Positions 1-7,750 of a stretch of 37,709 nucleotides of DNA are shown here, piece after piece; within the stretch, counting starts at the first letter, position 1, and the number at the start of each line of letters is the position of its first letter. The notes beneath the pieces are model-generated. The model was not told where the DNA came from. It ran no database searches and saw nothing but the letters and a program-made list of their open reading frames with translations. Made by a program: the position numbers and the translations under genes. Source of the DNA: Lactiplantibacillus xiangfangensis (GTDB taxonomy: Bacteria > Bacillota > Bacilli > Lactobacillales > Lactobacillaceae); contig NZ_JQCL01000007.1 in NCBI RefSeq assembly GCF_001438845.1, forward strand, positions 1-37,709, written 5' to 3'.

Positions 1-1
1 T

Positions 2-28
2 AGACCAATTGATAAGAATGGGTTGTGA
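2..28 (+). CDS. C-terminal tail of an upstream gene, probably the ABC transporter ATPase
   Basis: Only the last eight codons and the TGA at 26-28 are in the window. The frame reads RPIDKNGL before the stop. The stop overlaps a GTG codon at 25-27, the overlap expected for a translationally coupled next gene. Since the next gene is an ABC-2 permease followed by a two-component pair, the arrangement ATPase-permease-kinase-regulator (as in Bacillus yvfRSTU) makes an ATPase the natural guess. That identity rests on context only; eight residues carry no diagnostic motif. Confidence 0.35.
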   Translation, partial: RPIDKNGL

Positions 29-76
29 GTGTTGCACTTGATTTGACAATTCAGGTTTCAGTTTTTTTCAATCCTG

Positions 77-751
77 ATGCCAGCGGGCTTTTATTTACTA
101 TTTACCAAAGTAATGGTATCTGGAACAGTCCCAGTGAGTTTTAGCGTGCAGTACATGGCGAGCATGATTGTGTATAGTGGGACGATTAACGCGTTATTTG
201 GGATTGCGTCAATTTTAATGCTTGATCGTGAGAAGGGCTTACTACAATGGTATCAACTGACGCCATCGGGAGTTCAACCGTACTATTTATCAGTGGGCTT
301 TTGGAGTATGGCGATGAACGGCATTGCAATCGTGGTGTTGGGCGTGCTTGCCGTTAGTGTCAATCATGTAAGCCTAACAATCGAGCAATGGCTAGTGATG
401 GCGGGGGTTGCGTTGGTTGGTCAAATTCCAACGTTACTGCTGGGGGTTCTGATTTCGTTCCTCAATCGCATTGAAACGTTGAGTATTGTTAGTAACCTCA
501 TTACTTTTCCGATGGCGATTGTCAGTGGGCTGTGGTGGCCGATGGCGATGTTACCAAGTTGGCTACAACCGATTGGTAAGTTGATGCCAACTTATTTCGT
601 GAATAATTGGTTGGGCGCAGTGGCGACCCATGCGACACTTAAAATAACAACTGTGACTGGTGTGGGTGCTTGGATTGGAATCTTGTTAATCCTCGTGATT
701 GTGGGCACCCGCCAGTTGCTTAGACGGGGGGATGGGGTTGTCAAAGCCTAA
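77..751 (+). CDS. ABC-2 type transporter permease, 5' end apparently frameshifted
   Basis: This is an integral membrane subunit of an ABC exporter. The readable frame gives about 224 residues with roughly six hydrophobic segments, beginning with a FYLLFTK stretch, and a conserved-looking region rich in Gly/Trp/Pro around residues 145-165 (VSGLWWPMAMLP), typical of the ABC-2/YvfS group. The ATG at 77 has no Shine-Dalgarno sequence and lies inside what should be the first membrane segment. A better start is the GTG at 25, which overlaps the previous stop, but that frame runs to a stop at 142-144. One extra base near 54-55 would explain this (see findings). The 3' end overlaps or abuts the kinase gene. 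Substrate is unknown. The gene may be damaged, or the base may be a sequence error. Confidence 0.7.
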   Translation: MPAGFYLLFTKVMVSGTVPVSFSVQYMASMIVYSGTINALFGIASILMLDREKGLLQWYQLTPSGVQPYYLSVGFWSMAMNGIAIVVLGVLAVSVNHVSLTIEQWLVMAGVALVGQIPTLLLGVLISFLNRIETLSIVSNLITFPMAIVSGLWWPMAMLPSWLQPIGKLMPTYFVNNWLGAVATHATLKITTVTGVGAWIGILLILVIVGTRQLLRRGDGVVKA

Positions 752-1847
752 GTGGATGGCTCGCGTTAAGAATCTTGAATGGAACAGTTATATTTGGCTC
801 GGTTATTTGCCCTATTCAGTCGCAATCTATTTACCTGCCAAAACGATCCAAGCCTGGTTTTGGCTGAGCCTATTGGTCGTTTTCTTAATCTTGTATGTTT
901 TAGTTGTCGAAAAAGAGGCTTGGCGACCAGTGACAATCCCGCTGGAGTTACTCATCACTGGTTTGTTTTCAGTCTTTGGAGGAAATAATTACTTGATTAT
1001 TTTTCCAGGTTGGCAAGTTTCATTTATTTTGGTGCAATATCCTAAAAAGTATTTCTATTGGTTTTTGACCAGTTACTATGGGATTATTTTAACCAGTATA
1101 ATTGAAGTCTATCCATCGAGTCCTAGTTGGCATAACATTGAAGTTATGGGATTAGTGTTCCCACTACTATCACCATTAATGGCCTACACGTTTTCTCGGT
1201 CGATTGCTCGACAGCGGCAGCTCCGGCAAACCAATCGGCGGTTAGAGTCGGTTGTCCAACGGGATGAACGTGAACGGATTGCTCGGGACTTGCACGATAC
1301 ACTTGGTCAAAGCTTTTCGATGATTACGTTGAAAACGGAACTGGTTAAAAAGTTACTGGTTAAAGCGCCAGAGAAGGTTGGCCCTGAACTTGACGACATT
1401 GCACGGACTAGTCGGGAAAATTTACAATTGGTCCGCTCAATTGTGAATGACCTTCATCAGAAGTCGATTAGTGAAGTTTTGCTTGAACAAAATCGGAATC
1501 TCTTGGCGGCCAATGTTTGGTTGGTGACCACTGGTGAAAAGCAAGCGATTCAGGGGCCGACAATGGTTCAAGGGATGTTTGCTGCAACGCTGGTCGAAGC
1601 ACTGACCAATGTGATTCGCCATGCGCATGCTCATCAAGTACAGTTGAACTTTAATGAAACAACCGCACAGCATCAAGTTGTGGTTCAAGATGATGGTCAG
1701 GGTGGTTCTTTAAAACGTGCGGGTGCGAATGGTATTACGGGAATGCGGGGGCGCTTGTTGGAAGCACAAGGTACGTTTGAAGTTAGACAGGTTGGTCGGG
1801 GGACCCAGTTGATTTTAACGTTACCTAAGGGGGAAAATTTGCGATGA
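732..1847 (+). CDS. Sensor histidine kinase, DesK/YvfT type (HisKA_3)
   Basis: Membrane-bound sensor kinase of a two-component system. The N-terminal half (to about residue 160) has five to six hydrophobic segments with no large extracellular domain. It is followed by a basic linker and the HisKA_3 dimerisation box ERIARDLHDTLGQ containing the phosphoacceptor His, then a HATPase_c domain with the N-box EALTNVIRHAHA, the DDGQG G1 box and GITGMRGR G2 box. This is the intramembrane-sensing layout known for kinases that watch membrane state or lipid-targeting drugs. The start is uncertain: ATG 732 is preceded directly by a G-run, TTG 738 or ATG 756 are alternatives. It ends with ATGA, overlapping the regulator gene. 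It is probably co-transcribed with the ABC genes and likely controls them. Confidence 0.85.
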   Translation: MGLSKPKWMARVKNLEWNSYIWLGYLPYSVAIYLPAKTIQAWFWLSLLVVFLILYVLVVEKEAWRPVTIPLELLITGLFSVFGGNNYLIIFPGWQVSFILVQYPKKYFYWFLTSYYGIILTSIIEVYPSSPSWHNIEVMGLVFPLLSPLMAYTFSRSIARQRQLRQTNRRLESVVQRDERERIARDLHDTLGQSFSMITLKTELVKKLLVKAPEKVGPELDDIARTSRENLQLVRSIVNDLHQKSISEVLLEQNRNLLAANVWLVTTGEKQAIQGPTMVQGMFAATLVEALTNVIRHAHAHQVQLNFNETTAQHQVVVQDDGQGGSLKRAGANGITGMRGRLLEAQGTFEVRQVGRGTQLILTLPKGENLR

Positions 1848-2452
1848 TTACAATCTATTTGGCAGAAGATCAGAGCATGCTGAATTCTGCCTTGACGCAA
1901 TTATTAGAATTAGAAGACGATTTGCACGTGGTGGGATCGAGTGGTGATGGTCAAACTGCATGGAATGAGCTGCAACAATTACAACCTCAGATTGCGATTT
2001 TAGATATTGAAATGCCAGGACTATCTGGGTTAGACGTCGCGGACCAGATTCAAAATAGTGACCTTACAACTAAGGTGATTATTTTGACCACTTTTGCGCA
2101 AAAGGCTTACTTTGAACGGGCGGTTCAAGCACAGGTGGCTGGATATTTATTGAAAGATAGCCCTAGTGATGATCTGATTGCGGCGATTCGAAAAGTGATG
2201 AGCGGCCAGACACTCTACGCGCCAGAACTAGTGGTGAATATGTTATCCGCCGACCAAAATCCGTTAACAACCCGCGAACTGGCCGTTTTAAGAGCGGCGA
2301 ATCAGGGGTTGTCCACCAAAGCAATTGCGGGCGAGTTATTCTTATCTGCCGGAACGGTCCGTAACTATCTGTCGGCAATCTTTAGCAAACTTGGTGTACA
2401 TAATCGCCTTGAAGCCATTAGGGTGGCTAAGAATAATAAGTGGCTTAGTTAG
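1844..2452 (+). CDS. LuxR/NarL-type response regulator, DesR/YvfU type
   Basis: Response regulator of 202 residues. The N-terminal receiver domain has the acidic pair E8-D9, the phosphoacceptor D54 in AILDIEMPG, a T near 83 and the conserved Lys in YLLKDSP. The C-terminal domain is a LuxR-type helix-turn-helix beginning LTTREL and including STKAIAGELFLSAGTVRNYLS. It overlaps the kinase gene by four bases (ATGA), so the two are translationally coupled and almost certainly a cognate pair. By analogy with DesKR/YvfTU it should act on the promoter of the upstream ABC transporter; that promoter lies outside the window. A strong bidirectional terminator follows. Confidence 0.93.
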   Translation: MITIYLAEDQSMLNSALTQLLELEDDLHVVGSSGDGQTAWNELQQLQPQIAILDIEMPGLSGLDVADQIQNSDLTTKVIILTTFAQKAYFERAVQAQVAGYLLKDSPSDDLIAAIRKVMSGQTLYAPELVVNMLSADQNPLTTRELAVLRAANQGLSTKAIAGELFLSAGTVRNYLSAIFSKLGVHNRLEAIRVAKNNKWLS

Positions 2453-2528
2453 CTAGACTAGGCTTAACTAGTTGCATGAAAATAAACATCTAAAGGTTGA
2501 ATTTAACTTTCAACCTGTAAATAAGCAT

Positions 2529-2579
2529 AAAAGCTCCTGCCATAACATTGGTCTAATCAGTGTTATGGCGGGAGCTTTT
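2529..2579. terminator. Bidirectional rho-independent terminator
   Basis: A 19-base arm at 2529-2547 pairs with 2561-2579 around a 13-base loop, starting with an A-run and ending with a T-run, so it works for both the response-regulator transcript (+) and the convergent purine permease (-). Confidence 0.93.
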
Positions 2580-2597
2580 ATGTTTTGAGGTTAGTCA

Positions 2598-3911
2598 TTA
2601 AGCCACGAATGCAAAGTACAAGATGAAGACAACCATCATGACCCACATAAGGGCGTTAACTTCACGCCAACGGCCCTTCACACTCATCGTGATGGGGTAG
2701 AAGATGAACCCAACGGCCAGTCCTTCGGAAATACTGTACGTTAGTAACATCATAATCATGGTAAAGAAGGCGGGAACCGCGATTTCAAACTTCGTCCAGT
2801 CGATGTATTGCACGTTTGAAAGCATCAAAATACCGACGATGATTAAGGCAGAAGCCGTTACGGCCGAAGTAATCACCGTTAAGATCGGTGAAAAGAAGGC
2901 GGCCACTGCAAACAAGATTGCGACGAAGACGGAGGACAACCCGGTACGGGCCCCAACCGCGACGCCGGAGGTTGACTCAACGTAGGCCGTGGTTGGTGAA
3001 GTCCCAAAGATGGCCCCAATTGTTGTCGCTAAGGCCCCACTGAAGAGGGCTTTACCAACACCCTTAACTTCACCAGTTTCGTGGTTCACCATGCCGGCTT
3101 CGGTTGCGACGCCGACTAAGGTCCCCGAAGTATCAAATAAGCCAATGATGAAGAAGGTCAGGATCACAATAATCATCTGAAACGAATTAATATCCGTGAT
3201 GTGGGTCAAAGCTTGGCCAAAGATTGGTTGAACACTTGGAACCCCACTAATGATACCGGTTGGCAGCGGGATGATGCCAAAGATCATGCCGACAACTGCG
3301 GTAATAAACATCCCCCAGAAAATTCCACCGGTGACGTTTGCGGTTACCAGCATAACACCCACGATGATCCCAAAGATTGCGAGTAGGACGGTGGGGTTGT
3401 GCAAGTTACCCAATGCGACCGCGTTGGACTTGCTAGCAACGATGATGCCAGAAGTTTGTAATCCAGAAAAGGCGATGAATAGGCCGATTCCGGCAGAAAC
3501 AGCGTATTTTAACGCACTGGGAATCATGTTGATGAGCTTATCACGTAACTTAGATAACGTTAATAGGATGAAGAGAATCCCAGCAACGAAGACCCCGGCT
3601 AGCGCAGTTTGCCACGGAATATGCCATTCCTGAACGACGGTGTAAGTGAAGAAGGCGTTGAGGCCCATCCCGGGTGCTAAGGCAACGGGGAAATTGGCGA
3701 CGAGCCCCATCAATAAACAGCCGACAATGGCGGCAAGAACGGTAGCTGTAAAGACTGCCGTTTTACTCATGCCGGCACTCCCGAGTAGTTCGGGATTAAC
3801 GGCTAAAATATAAGACATGGCGAGAAAAGTCGTTAAACCACCGATGAATTCGCGGCGGATTGACGTTCGGTTTTCCCGTAAATGAAATAGTTGTTCTAAA
3901 ATTGCACTCAC
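2598..3911 (-). CDS. NCS2-family purine permease, AzgA/PbuG-like (guanine/hypoxanthine/adenine)
   Basis: Nucleobase:cation symporter of the AzgA branch of NCS2, importing purines across the membrane. 437 residues is the usual family length, with about 12-14 hydrophobic segments. Diagnostic stretches are the N-terminal REFIGGLTTFLAMSYIL, APGMGLNAFFTYTVV (residues about 79-93), and GLFDTSGTLVGVATEAGM in the middle. This branch carries guanine/hypoxanthine (PbuG/PbuO) or adenine; I cannot choose from sequence alone. The start used is GTG at 3911; AGGAG overlaps it, which is unusually close, but no other in-frame ATG/GTG/TTG exists nearby and an in-frame stop lies upstream. It has its own promoter and a short leader without a recognisable purine riboswitch, unlike the neighbouring permease. 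Confidence 0.88.
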   Translation of the reverse strand: MSAILEQLFHLRENRTSIRREFIGGLTTFLAMSYILAVNPELLGSAGMSKTAVFTATVLAAIVGCLLMGLVANFPVALAPGMGLNAFFTYTVVQEWHIPWQTALAGVFVAGILFILLTLSKLRDKLINMIPSALKYAVSAGIGLFIAFSGLQTSGIIVASKSNAVALGNLHNPTVLLAIFGIIVGVMLVTANVTGGIFWGMFITAVVGMIFGIIPLPTGIISGVPSVQPIFGQALTHITDINSFQMIIVILTFFIIGLFDTSGTLVGVATEAGMVNHETGEVKGVGKALFSGALATTIGAIFGTSPTTAYVESTSGVAVGARTGLSSVFVAILFAVAAFFSPILTVITSAVTASALIIVGILMLSNVQYIDWTKFEIAVPAFFTMIMMLLTYSISEGLAVGFIFYPITMSVKGRWREVNALMWVMMVVFILYFAFVA

Positions 3912-3950
3912 TCCTAAATTGATAAAAAGTTAACAATCACACAATTGTCC

Positions 3951-3978
3951 AGTATAACATACTGGTTTTACGTGAAAA
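3951..3978 (-). promoter_or_regulatory. Promoter of the AzgA-like permease
   Basis: On the minus strand, -35 TTTTCA (3973-3978), 16-base spacer, -10 TATACT (3951-3956), about 40 bases before the GTG start. Confidence 0.6.
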
Positions 3979-4072
3979 AGGGGTGCGTGCAAATCGCACT
4001 GGTTATCTGGTAAGTGAGAATTAATTTAGTAATAATCATGGCGATTGTAAACAAAGAGTTTCGTTTAAATAT

Positions 4073-4115
4073 AAAAAGCACTTCAGAAAAGTCTAAATTT
4101 TCTGAAGTGCTTTTT
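4073..4115 (-). terminator. Rho-independent terminator after the PbuX-like permease gene
   Basis: An 18-base arm at 4073-4090 pairs perfectly with 4098-4115 around a 7-base loop, flanked by A- and T-runs. It lies 20 bases after the stop of the minus-strand permease gene. Confidence 0.92.
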
Positions 4116-4135
4116 ATACCCTATCTAGGATAGCG

Positions 4136-5470
4136 TTAGTCGTTTTCGTTTAATCCGACTGATTCGTCATCGACCGTATTTTCAGCGGCGTGACGGTTGA
4201 ACAATAAGTTGAGTAGGACGGCGGCTAGACTACCAACGACGACGCCGTTGCTTAACATGATTTGTAAAGCGTTTGGAAGAAATTGGAAGATGTTGGTTTG
4301 AACGGTAACGCCAAGCCCTAAACCAATTGAGACGGCGGAAACCAGCAGATTATTGTTATTACGGAAGTCGACTTGGGCAAGCATTCGAATCCCTTGAATC
4401 CCTACGATTCCGAACATGACGACCATTGCGCCACCGAGGACGGGGTCGGGGATGACGGTTGCGAGTGCGCCAATCTTAGGTAAGAGCCCTAACACCACTA
4501 AGAATGCGGCGGAAAAGTAAATTGGCTTACGGGTTTTAACGCCGGATAATTGAACGACCCCAACGTTTTCGGAGAAGGTCGAGTAAGGGAACGTATTAAA
4601 CAAACCACCTAAAATGACGGCGATTCCTTCGGCACGGTAACCCCGTTTTAAGTCATCACTTTCGATTTTGCGACCAGTAATGTCACCGAGTGCGAAAAAG
4701 ACCCCGGTTGATTCAACCATCGTGGTCAATGAGACTAGAATCATGGTCAAAATTGAGGACCATTCGAAGTGGGGCGTGCCAAAGTAAAAGAGCGTTGGTA
4801 AGTGGAACCAGCTTGCTTCGGCGACCGGTTTCAAGGAAACCATGCCCATGGCTCCGGCAACGAGCGTGCCGACTAAGATTCCAATTAGAATTGAAACGGA
4901 TTTCATGAAGCCCTTTGCGAAGACGCTGATCAGTAAAATAATGGCAATGGTCAAAAAGCCAATTCCGAGGGCTGGCAAGTTTCCGAAATCCTTAGCGGTT
5001 GCATCGCCGCCACCGAGGTTTTGAAATGCGACGGGAATCAAGGTAAAGCCAATAATGGTAATTAGTGACCCCGTAACGACTGGTGGAAAGAGGTGTTTGA
5101 TTTTAGAAAATAGTCCGGCGATTAAGAAAATAAAAATACCGGCACCGATAATTGAGCCGTACATGGTCCCGAGGCCGTACGTTTTGCCGATTTGAATCAG
5201 TGGGTTGACCGCTTGAACGGCACAGCCTAAAACGACGGGGAGTCCGATCCCAGTGAGCGGGGTGCGTTTTAATTGCAAAAACGTGGCAATCCCACACATG
5301 AAAATATCGATGGAAACTAAATAAGTCAATTGTTCCGTGGTGAAATGTAATGCGGCCCCGATTAATAGCGGCACGAGCACGTCACCAGAATACATTGCTA
5401 ATAAGTGTTGAAAGCCCAAAATTGCAGCTTTGACGCTTGAAATCTTAGGTGTTGCGGAAACTTCCTTCAA
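4136..5470 (-). CDS. pbuX: NCS2-family xanthine permease, PbuX/UraA-type
   Basis: Nucleobase transporter of the PbuX branch of NCS2, expected to import xanthine. 444 residues with about 12-14 hydrophobic segments. The family signatures are visible: LLIGAALHFT near the N-terminus, VVTGSLITIIGFTLIPVA, the substrate-site region ESTGVFFALGDITGR, and QGIRMLAQVDF near the C-terminus. The start is TTG 5470, supported by GAGAGG nine bases upstream; a small ATG frame overlapping this Shine-Dalgarno ends after six codons and is not in frame. A guanine-type purine riboswitch and terminator lie directly upstream, so transcription should be shut down when guanine-like purines are plentiful; this ties the gene to purine salvage. 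Uric acid or uracil would be the alternative substrates within this family. Confidence 0.9.
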   Translation of the reverse strand: MKEVSATPKISSVKAAILGFQHLLAMYSGDVLVPLLIGAALHFTTEQLTYLVSIDIFMCGIATFLQLKRTPLTGIGLPVVLGCAVQAVNPLIQIGKTYGLGTMYGSIIGAGIFIFLIAGLFSKIKHLFPPVVTGSLITIIGFTLIPVAFQNLGGGDATAKDFGNLPALGIGFLTIAIILLISVFAKGFMKSVSILIGILVGTLVAGAMGMVSLKPVAEASWFHLPTLFYFGTPHFEWSSILTMILVSLTTMVESTGVFFALGDITGRKIESDDLKRGYRAEGIAVILGGLFNTFPYSTFSENVGVVQLSGVKTRKPIYFSAAFLVVLGLLPKIGALATVIPDPVLGGAMVVMFGIVGIQGIRMLAQVDFRNNNNLLVSAVSIGLGLGVTVQTNIFQFLPNALQIMLSNGVVVGSLAAVLLNLLFNRHAAENTVDDESVGLNEND

Positions 5471-5521
5471 ACCAATCTTCCTCTCATTTTAGTCGTTTAG
5501 CCCCGGGGTTCTGCAGTAGAC

Positions 5522-5552
5522 AAAAAGGGACACCCCGGCAAACGGGGTGTCC
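5522..5552 (-). terminator. Riboswitch-controlled terminator before pbuX
   Basis: On the minus strand a 10-bp GC-rich stem (5543-5552 with 5528-5537) with loop TTTGC is followed by a T-run (5526-5522). The CGTTTGC segment at 5537-5543 can instead pair with GCAAACG at 5554-5560, which overlaps the 3' side of the aptamer P1 stem, giving a clear antiterminator alternative. Confidence 0.9.
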
Positions 5553-5556
5553 TCGT

Positions 5557-5626
5557 TTGCTTATAGTCCAATCTTTACGGGATTGGGTAGAAACTCGTCA
5601 ACCATATCATGACATTATATAGGCAA
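5557..5626 (-). promoter_or_regulatory. Purine riboswitch aptamer, guanine type
   Basis: Read on the minus strand, all hallmarks of the purine aptamer are present in order: P1 5' strand, J1/2 TATAAT, P2 closing GATATGG loop region, J2/3 GTTTCTACC, P3 CAATC/GATTG closing the CCGTAAA loop, J3/1 GACTAT, and the P1 3' strand. The ligand-specifying base is C (GACTAT rather than GATTAT), as in the guanine/hypoxanthine class. P1 is eight positions long with one C-A mismatch. Ligand binding should hold the P1 3' strand and let the terminator form. Confidence 0.95.
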
Positions 5627-5650
5627 TAAACTCGTATTTGAATGAAGATA

Positions 5651-5679
5651 ATTCTAACACACTAAAAAAACGAATACAA
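5651..5679 (-). promoter_or_regulatory. Promoter of the pbuX transcript
   Basis: On the minus strand, -35 TTGTAT (5674-5679), 17-base spacer, -10 TAGAAT (5651-5656). Transcription would start about 15-20 bases before the riboswitch aptamer. Confidence 0.75.
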
Positions 5680-5743
5680 ATTAATCCGGATGATTTAATG
5701 TTCGCAAAATCGGTATAAATTGGCTTTTTAAAAATGAAAACGT

Positions 5744-7333
5744 TCACTTTTGTGCTTCTTGATTATGCCAGAGGAGAACGGCCATCTCTAAGGTCTGAGT
5801 CTGTTCAGGGTCGTCAAGGTTGAGGGTTAACATCTTTTCAACCTTTTTTAACCGGTAAATAACGGTATTCCGGTGAATCTCTAGGTGACCGGCGACTTCG
5901 GCAATGTTTTGATGATAATAAAAATAGCCGTACAAGGTATTGAGTAGGTTTTGCTGTTCGTGCGCACTGATGCCACTGACTAGCCCGCCTAAGACGCGTT
6001 CCACAAAGGACTTGGCTTCGTTTTCTGGAATCAGCGAGATGAGTTCTTTAACGTATTTGGGTCGGTAGATGGTGATGGCGTGGGGACTATTCTTGCTGAG
6101 TGCCAGCGCCTCGGCCGCTTCGTTATAAGTGGTTGCGAGTTCGGTCAGCGGTAGGGTCGAGTAGCTGTAACCAATAATTAACCGGGCGGACTTATCTAGC
6201 TTTGGCTGAATAAAGTCCACTAGGGCGGTTAAGAAGTGTTGCGCGTTTTGCTCATCCTTAATCAGAAGAACAAGTTGCTGTTTGAGGGAGAAGGTAATCA
6301 CGGGTGCCTGGTATTCTTTGATAAACCATAACGTTAGCTGTTGGACTTGTTCGAGCAGGTGGTTGCTCAGTAGCGTTTGATGATTTGTCGTGACCAGAAT
6401 GGTTGCACACCGGAACTTCGTGCTCGGCTCAACGTTTTGGGCCTTTAGAGTCTTATTGACGAGGTCGTTTGAGATGCCGCCGTCCATCACGTTAAGGTAG
6501 AACCCGCTTTGATTACGGAACGCCGATTCGTTGAGCATGTCGACGCGGCTATTAACGAAACTCAGGGTGTTGAGCACGACTTGCGTTAACATCTGATCGG
6601 TTGAGTTCCCCGGATCAAGGTCGATGATCCCAACGAAGGCCTTATTTTCTTTATAAGCTGAAAATAAAGGGGTGATGGTCAGACTCAGTTGTTGATAGGC
6701 AACGGTGATACGGGTATGTAAGTTAAAATAATCAATGTTAGTTTGGTTACGAAGAAAATCAGTTAGGGTACTTTGAGTCACCGGTAAACTTTGGGAGGCA
6801 CTAACGACCCGAAAATGGCTATCCATCAAAAAAAGTGCGTGGTTGAGAATTTCACTACACTTGTTTAAAACCGTGGTGTGGGTCGGATCTTTTAATAATA
6901 AGTCGGCAAGTGATTGGTTGGCCTGAACGATGCGGCTCAGCTCATCGGTTTGCGACTTCAGAATAATGCTGAGCATCTTACGCATTGTTTCTGAAATGAG
7001 CTCGTCTCCCGGGGTAATAATAATGGGGAAAGCGAGTTCGTCAGCGAGTGCCAAGACTTCTTTTGGCAAATGGTCAACGTAGCGGTGGTCTTTAAATCCT
7101 AGACCAGCGCAATTAGCCGCGTGCATTGCTTTGATGAGCGCGGTGGGGTTTGTCGTCGTATTAATAAAGGGATAGCCATTCGTAATTAGAAATTGATCTG
7201 CCTTTAAAAAGTCCGCAATGTCGGGCGATTCGATCATCCCGATATTGTTGATTTCCCGTTTAAGGCCGCGTTTACCCGCAATAACTCGCATATGCTGCAT
7301 AGATGGTGTCTCTAGTAATGTTTGTAAACGCAT
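5744..7333 (-). CDS. PucR-family transcriptional regulator
   Basis: DNA-binding regulator of 529 residues. The N-terminal ~120 residues are a PucR (purine catabolism regulator) domain, with GMIESPDIADFL and DQFLITNGYPF. The middle contains a GGDEF-like/sensory region. The C-terminal ~60 residues form the HTH_30 domain with the recognition region AEVAGHLEIHRNTVIYRLKKVE. The start ATG 7333 has AGGGGG seven bases upstream. In Bacillus, PucR controls purine degradation and transport genes; here it sits directly upstream of, and on the same strand as, the riboswitch-controlled permease, so a role in purine salvage is a reasonable inference, though other members of this family govern unrelated pathways. 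No effector can be named from sequence. Confidence 0.88.
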   Translation of the reverse strand: MRLQTLLETPSMQHMRVIAGKRGLKREINNIGMIESPDIADFLKADQFLITNGYPFINTTTNPTALIKAMHAANCAGLGFKDHRYVDHLPKEVLALADELAFPIIITPGDELISETMRKMLSIILKSQTDELSRIVQANQSLADLLLKDPTHTTVLNKCSEILNHALFLMDSHFRVVSASQSLPVTQSTLTDFLRNQTNIDYFNLHTRITVAYQQLSLTITPLFSAYKENKAFVGIIDLDPGNSTDQMLTQVVLNTLSFVNSRVDMLNESAFRNQSGFYLNVMDGGISNDLVNKTLKAQNVEPSTKFRCATILVTTNHQTLLSNHLLEQVQQLTLWFIKEYQAPVITFSLKQQLVLLIKDEQNAQHFLTALVDFIQPKLDKSARLIIGYSYSTLPLTELATTYNEAAEALALSKNSPHAITIYRPKYVKELISLIPENEAKSFVERVLGGLVSGISAHEQQNLLNTLYGYFYYHQNIAEVAGHLEIHRNTVIYRLKKVEKMLTLNLDDPEQTQTLEMAVLLWHNQEAQK

Positions 7334-7527
7334 GGCGGATCCCCCTAAAATTAGTTATCTTTCACAAGTAGTATACCGATAATTTGGCAGTTTGACTATA
7401 ATAAAATGAAAGAAACATTAAAATTAGATAAATTTAGATGGACATTTGTTAATTAACTAAAGATTGAAATTTGAATTCAAAAATTAATTGCTACTGTATT
7501 AGTATCTGGAGTAATACAAATTATTCC
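7334..7527. other. AT-rich non-coding region upstream of pucR-like gene
   Basis: No coding potential was seen. A possible minus-strand -10 (TATACT, rc of 7372-7377 region) lies near the regulator's start, but no convincing -35 accompanies it. The region ends with a segment at 7486-7497 that recurs, with one mismatch, at 7934-7945. Confidence 0.4.
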
Positions 7528-7702
7528 GGTTGCCACTGATGATATGCGGTCGTGGGACCGGGTTAAGCCTGAGGAGCGGTCTTAACCCTCGCCCGGAACA
7601 ATCGCAAAAGGCGCAATTGTCCCGGACCGTCCGTGGTGTAAAGACCGGCAAAAAATCACCGCTCTAACACCACCTTCACGACCGATACCATCAGTGGCAA
7701 CC
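7528..7702. other. Structured non-coding unit 1: long closing stem enclosing three hairpins
   Basis: A perfect 14-base inverted repeat (7528-7541 with 7689-7702) is followed inward by a second 7-base one (7548-7554 with 7677-7683). Inside are three consecutive hairpins: 7560-7567/7581-7588 (8 bp, perfect); 7594-7605 with 7611-7624 (12 positions, two mismatches); and 7633-7639/7667-7673 (7 bp, perfect, with further inner pairing). No open frame or T-run accompanies it, so it is neither a gene nor a terminator. The segment is more GC-rich than its surroundings. It could be an RNA gene, a leader of something divergent, or a DNA-level repeat element. I cannot assign it to a named family. Confidence 0.75.
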
Positions 7703-7750
7703 TCCGATGATTCGACAGTAATAACGGACTGTAAAACTGATTTGAGCGCA

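Noticed and set aside
3250-3633. Open frame on the plus strand antisense to the AzgA-like permease
   Set aside because: Composition mirrors the hydrophobic permease read in reverse; no ribosome binding site or family features.
3912-4072. Second purine riboswitch before the AzgA-like permease
   Set aside because: The conserved core (TATAAT, TTTCTACC, CCGTAAA) is absent, and the promoter leaves only a ~40-base leader.
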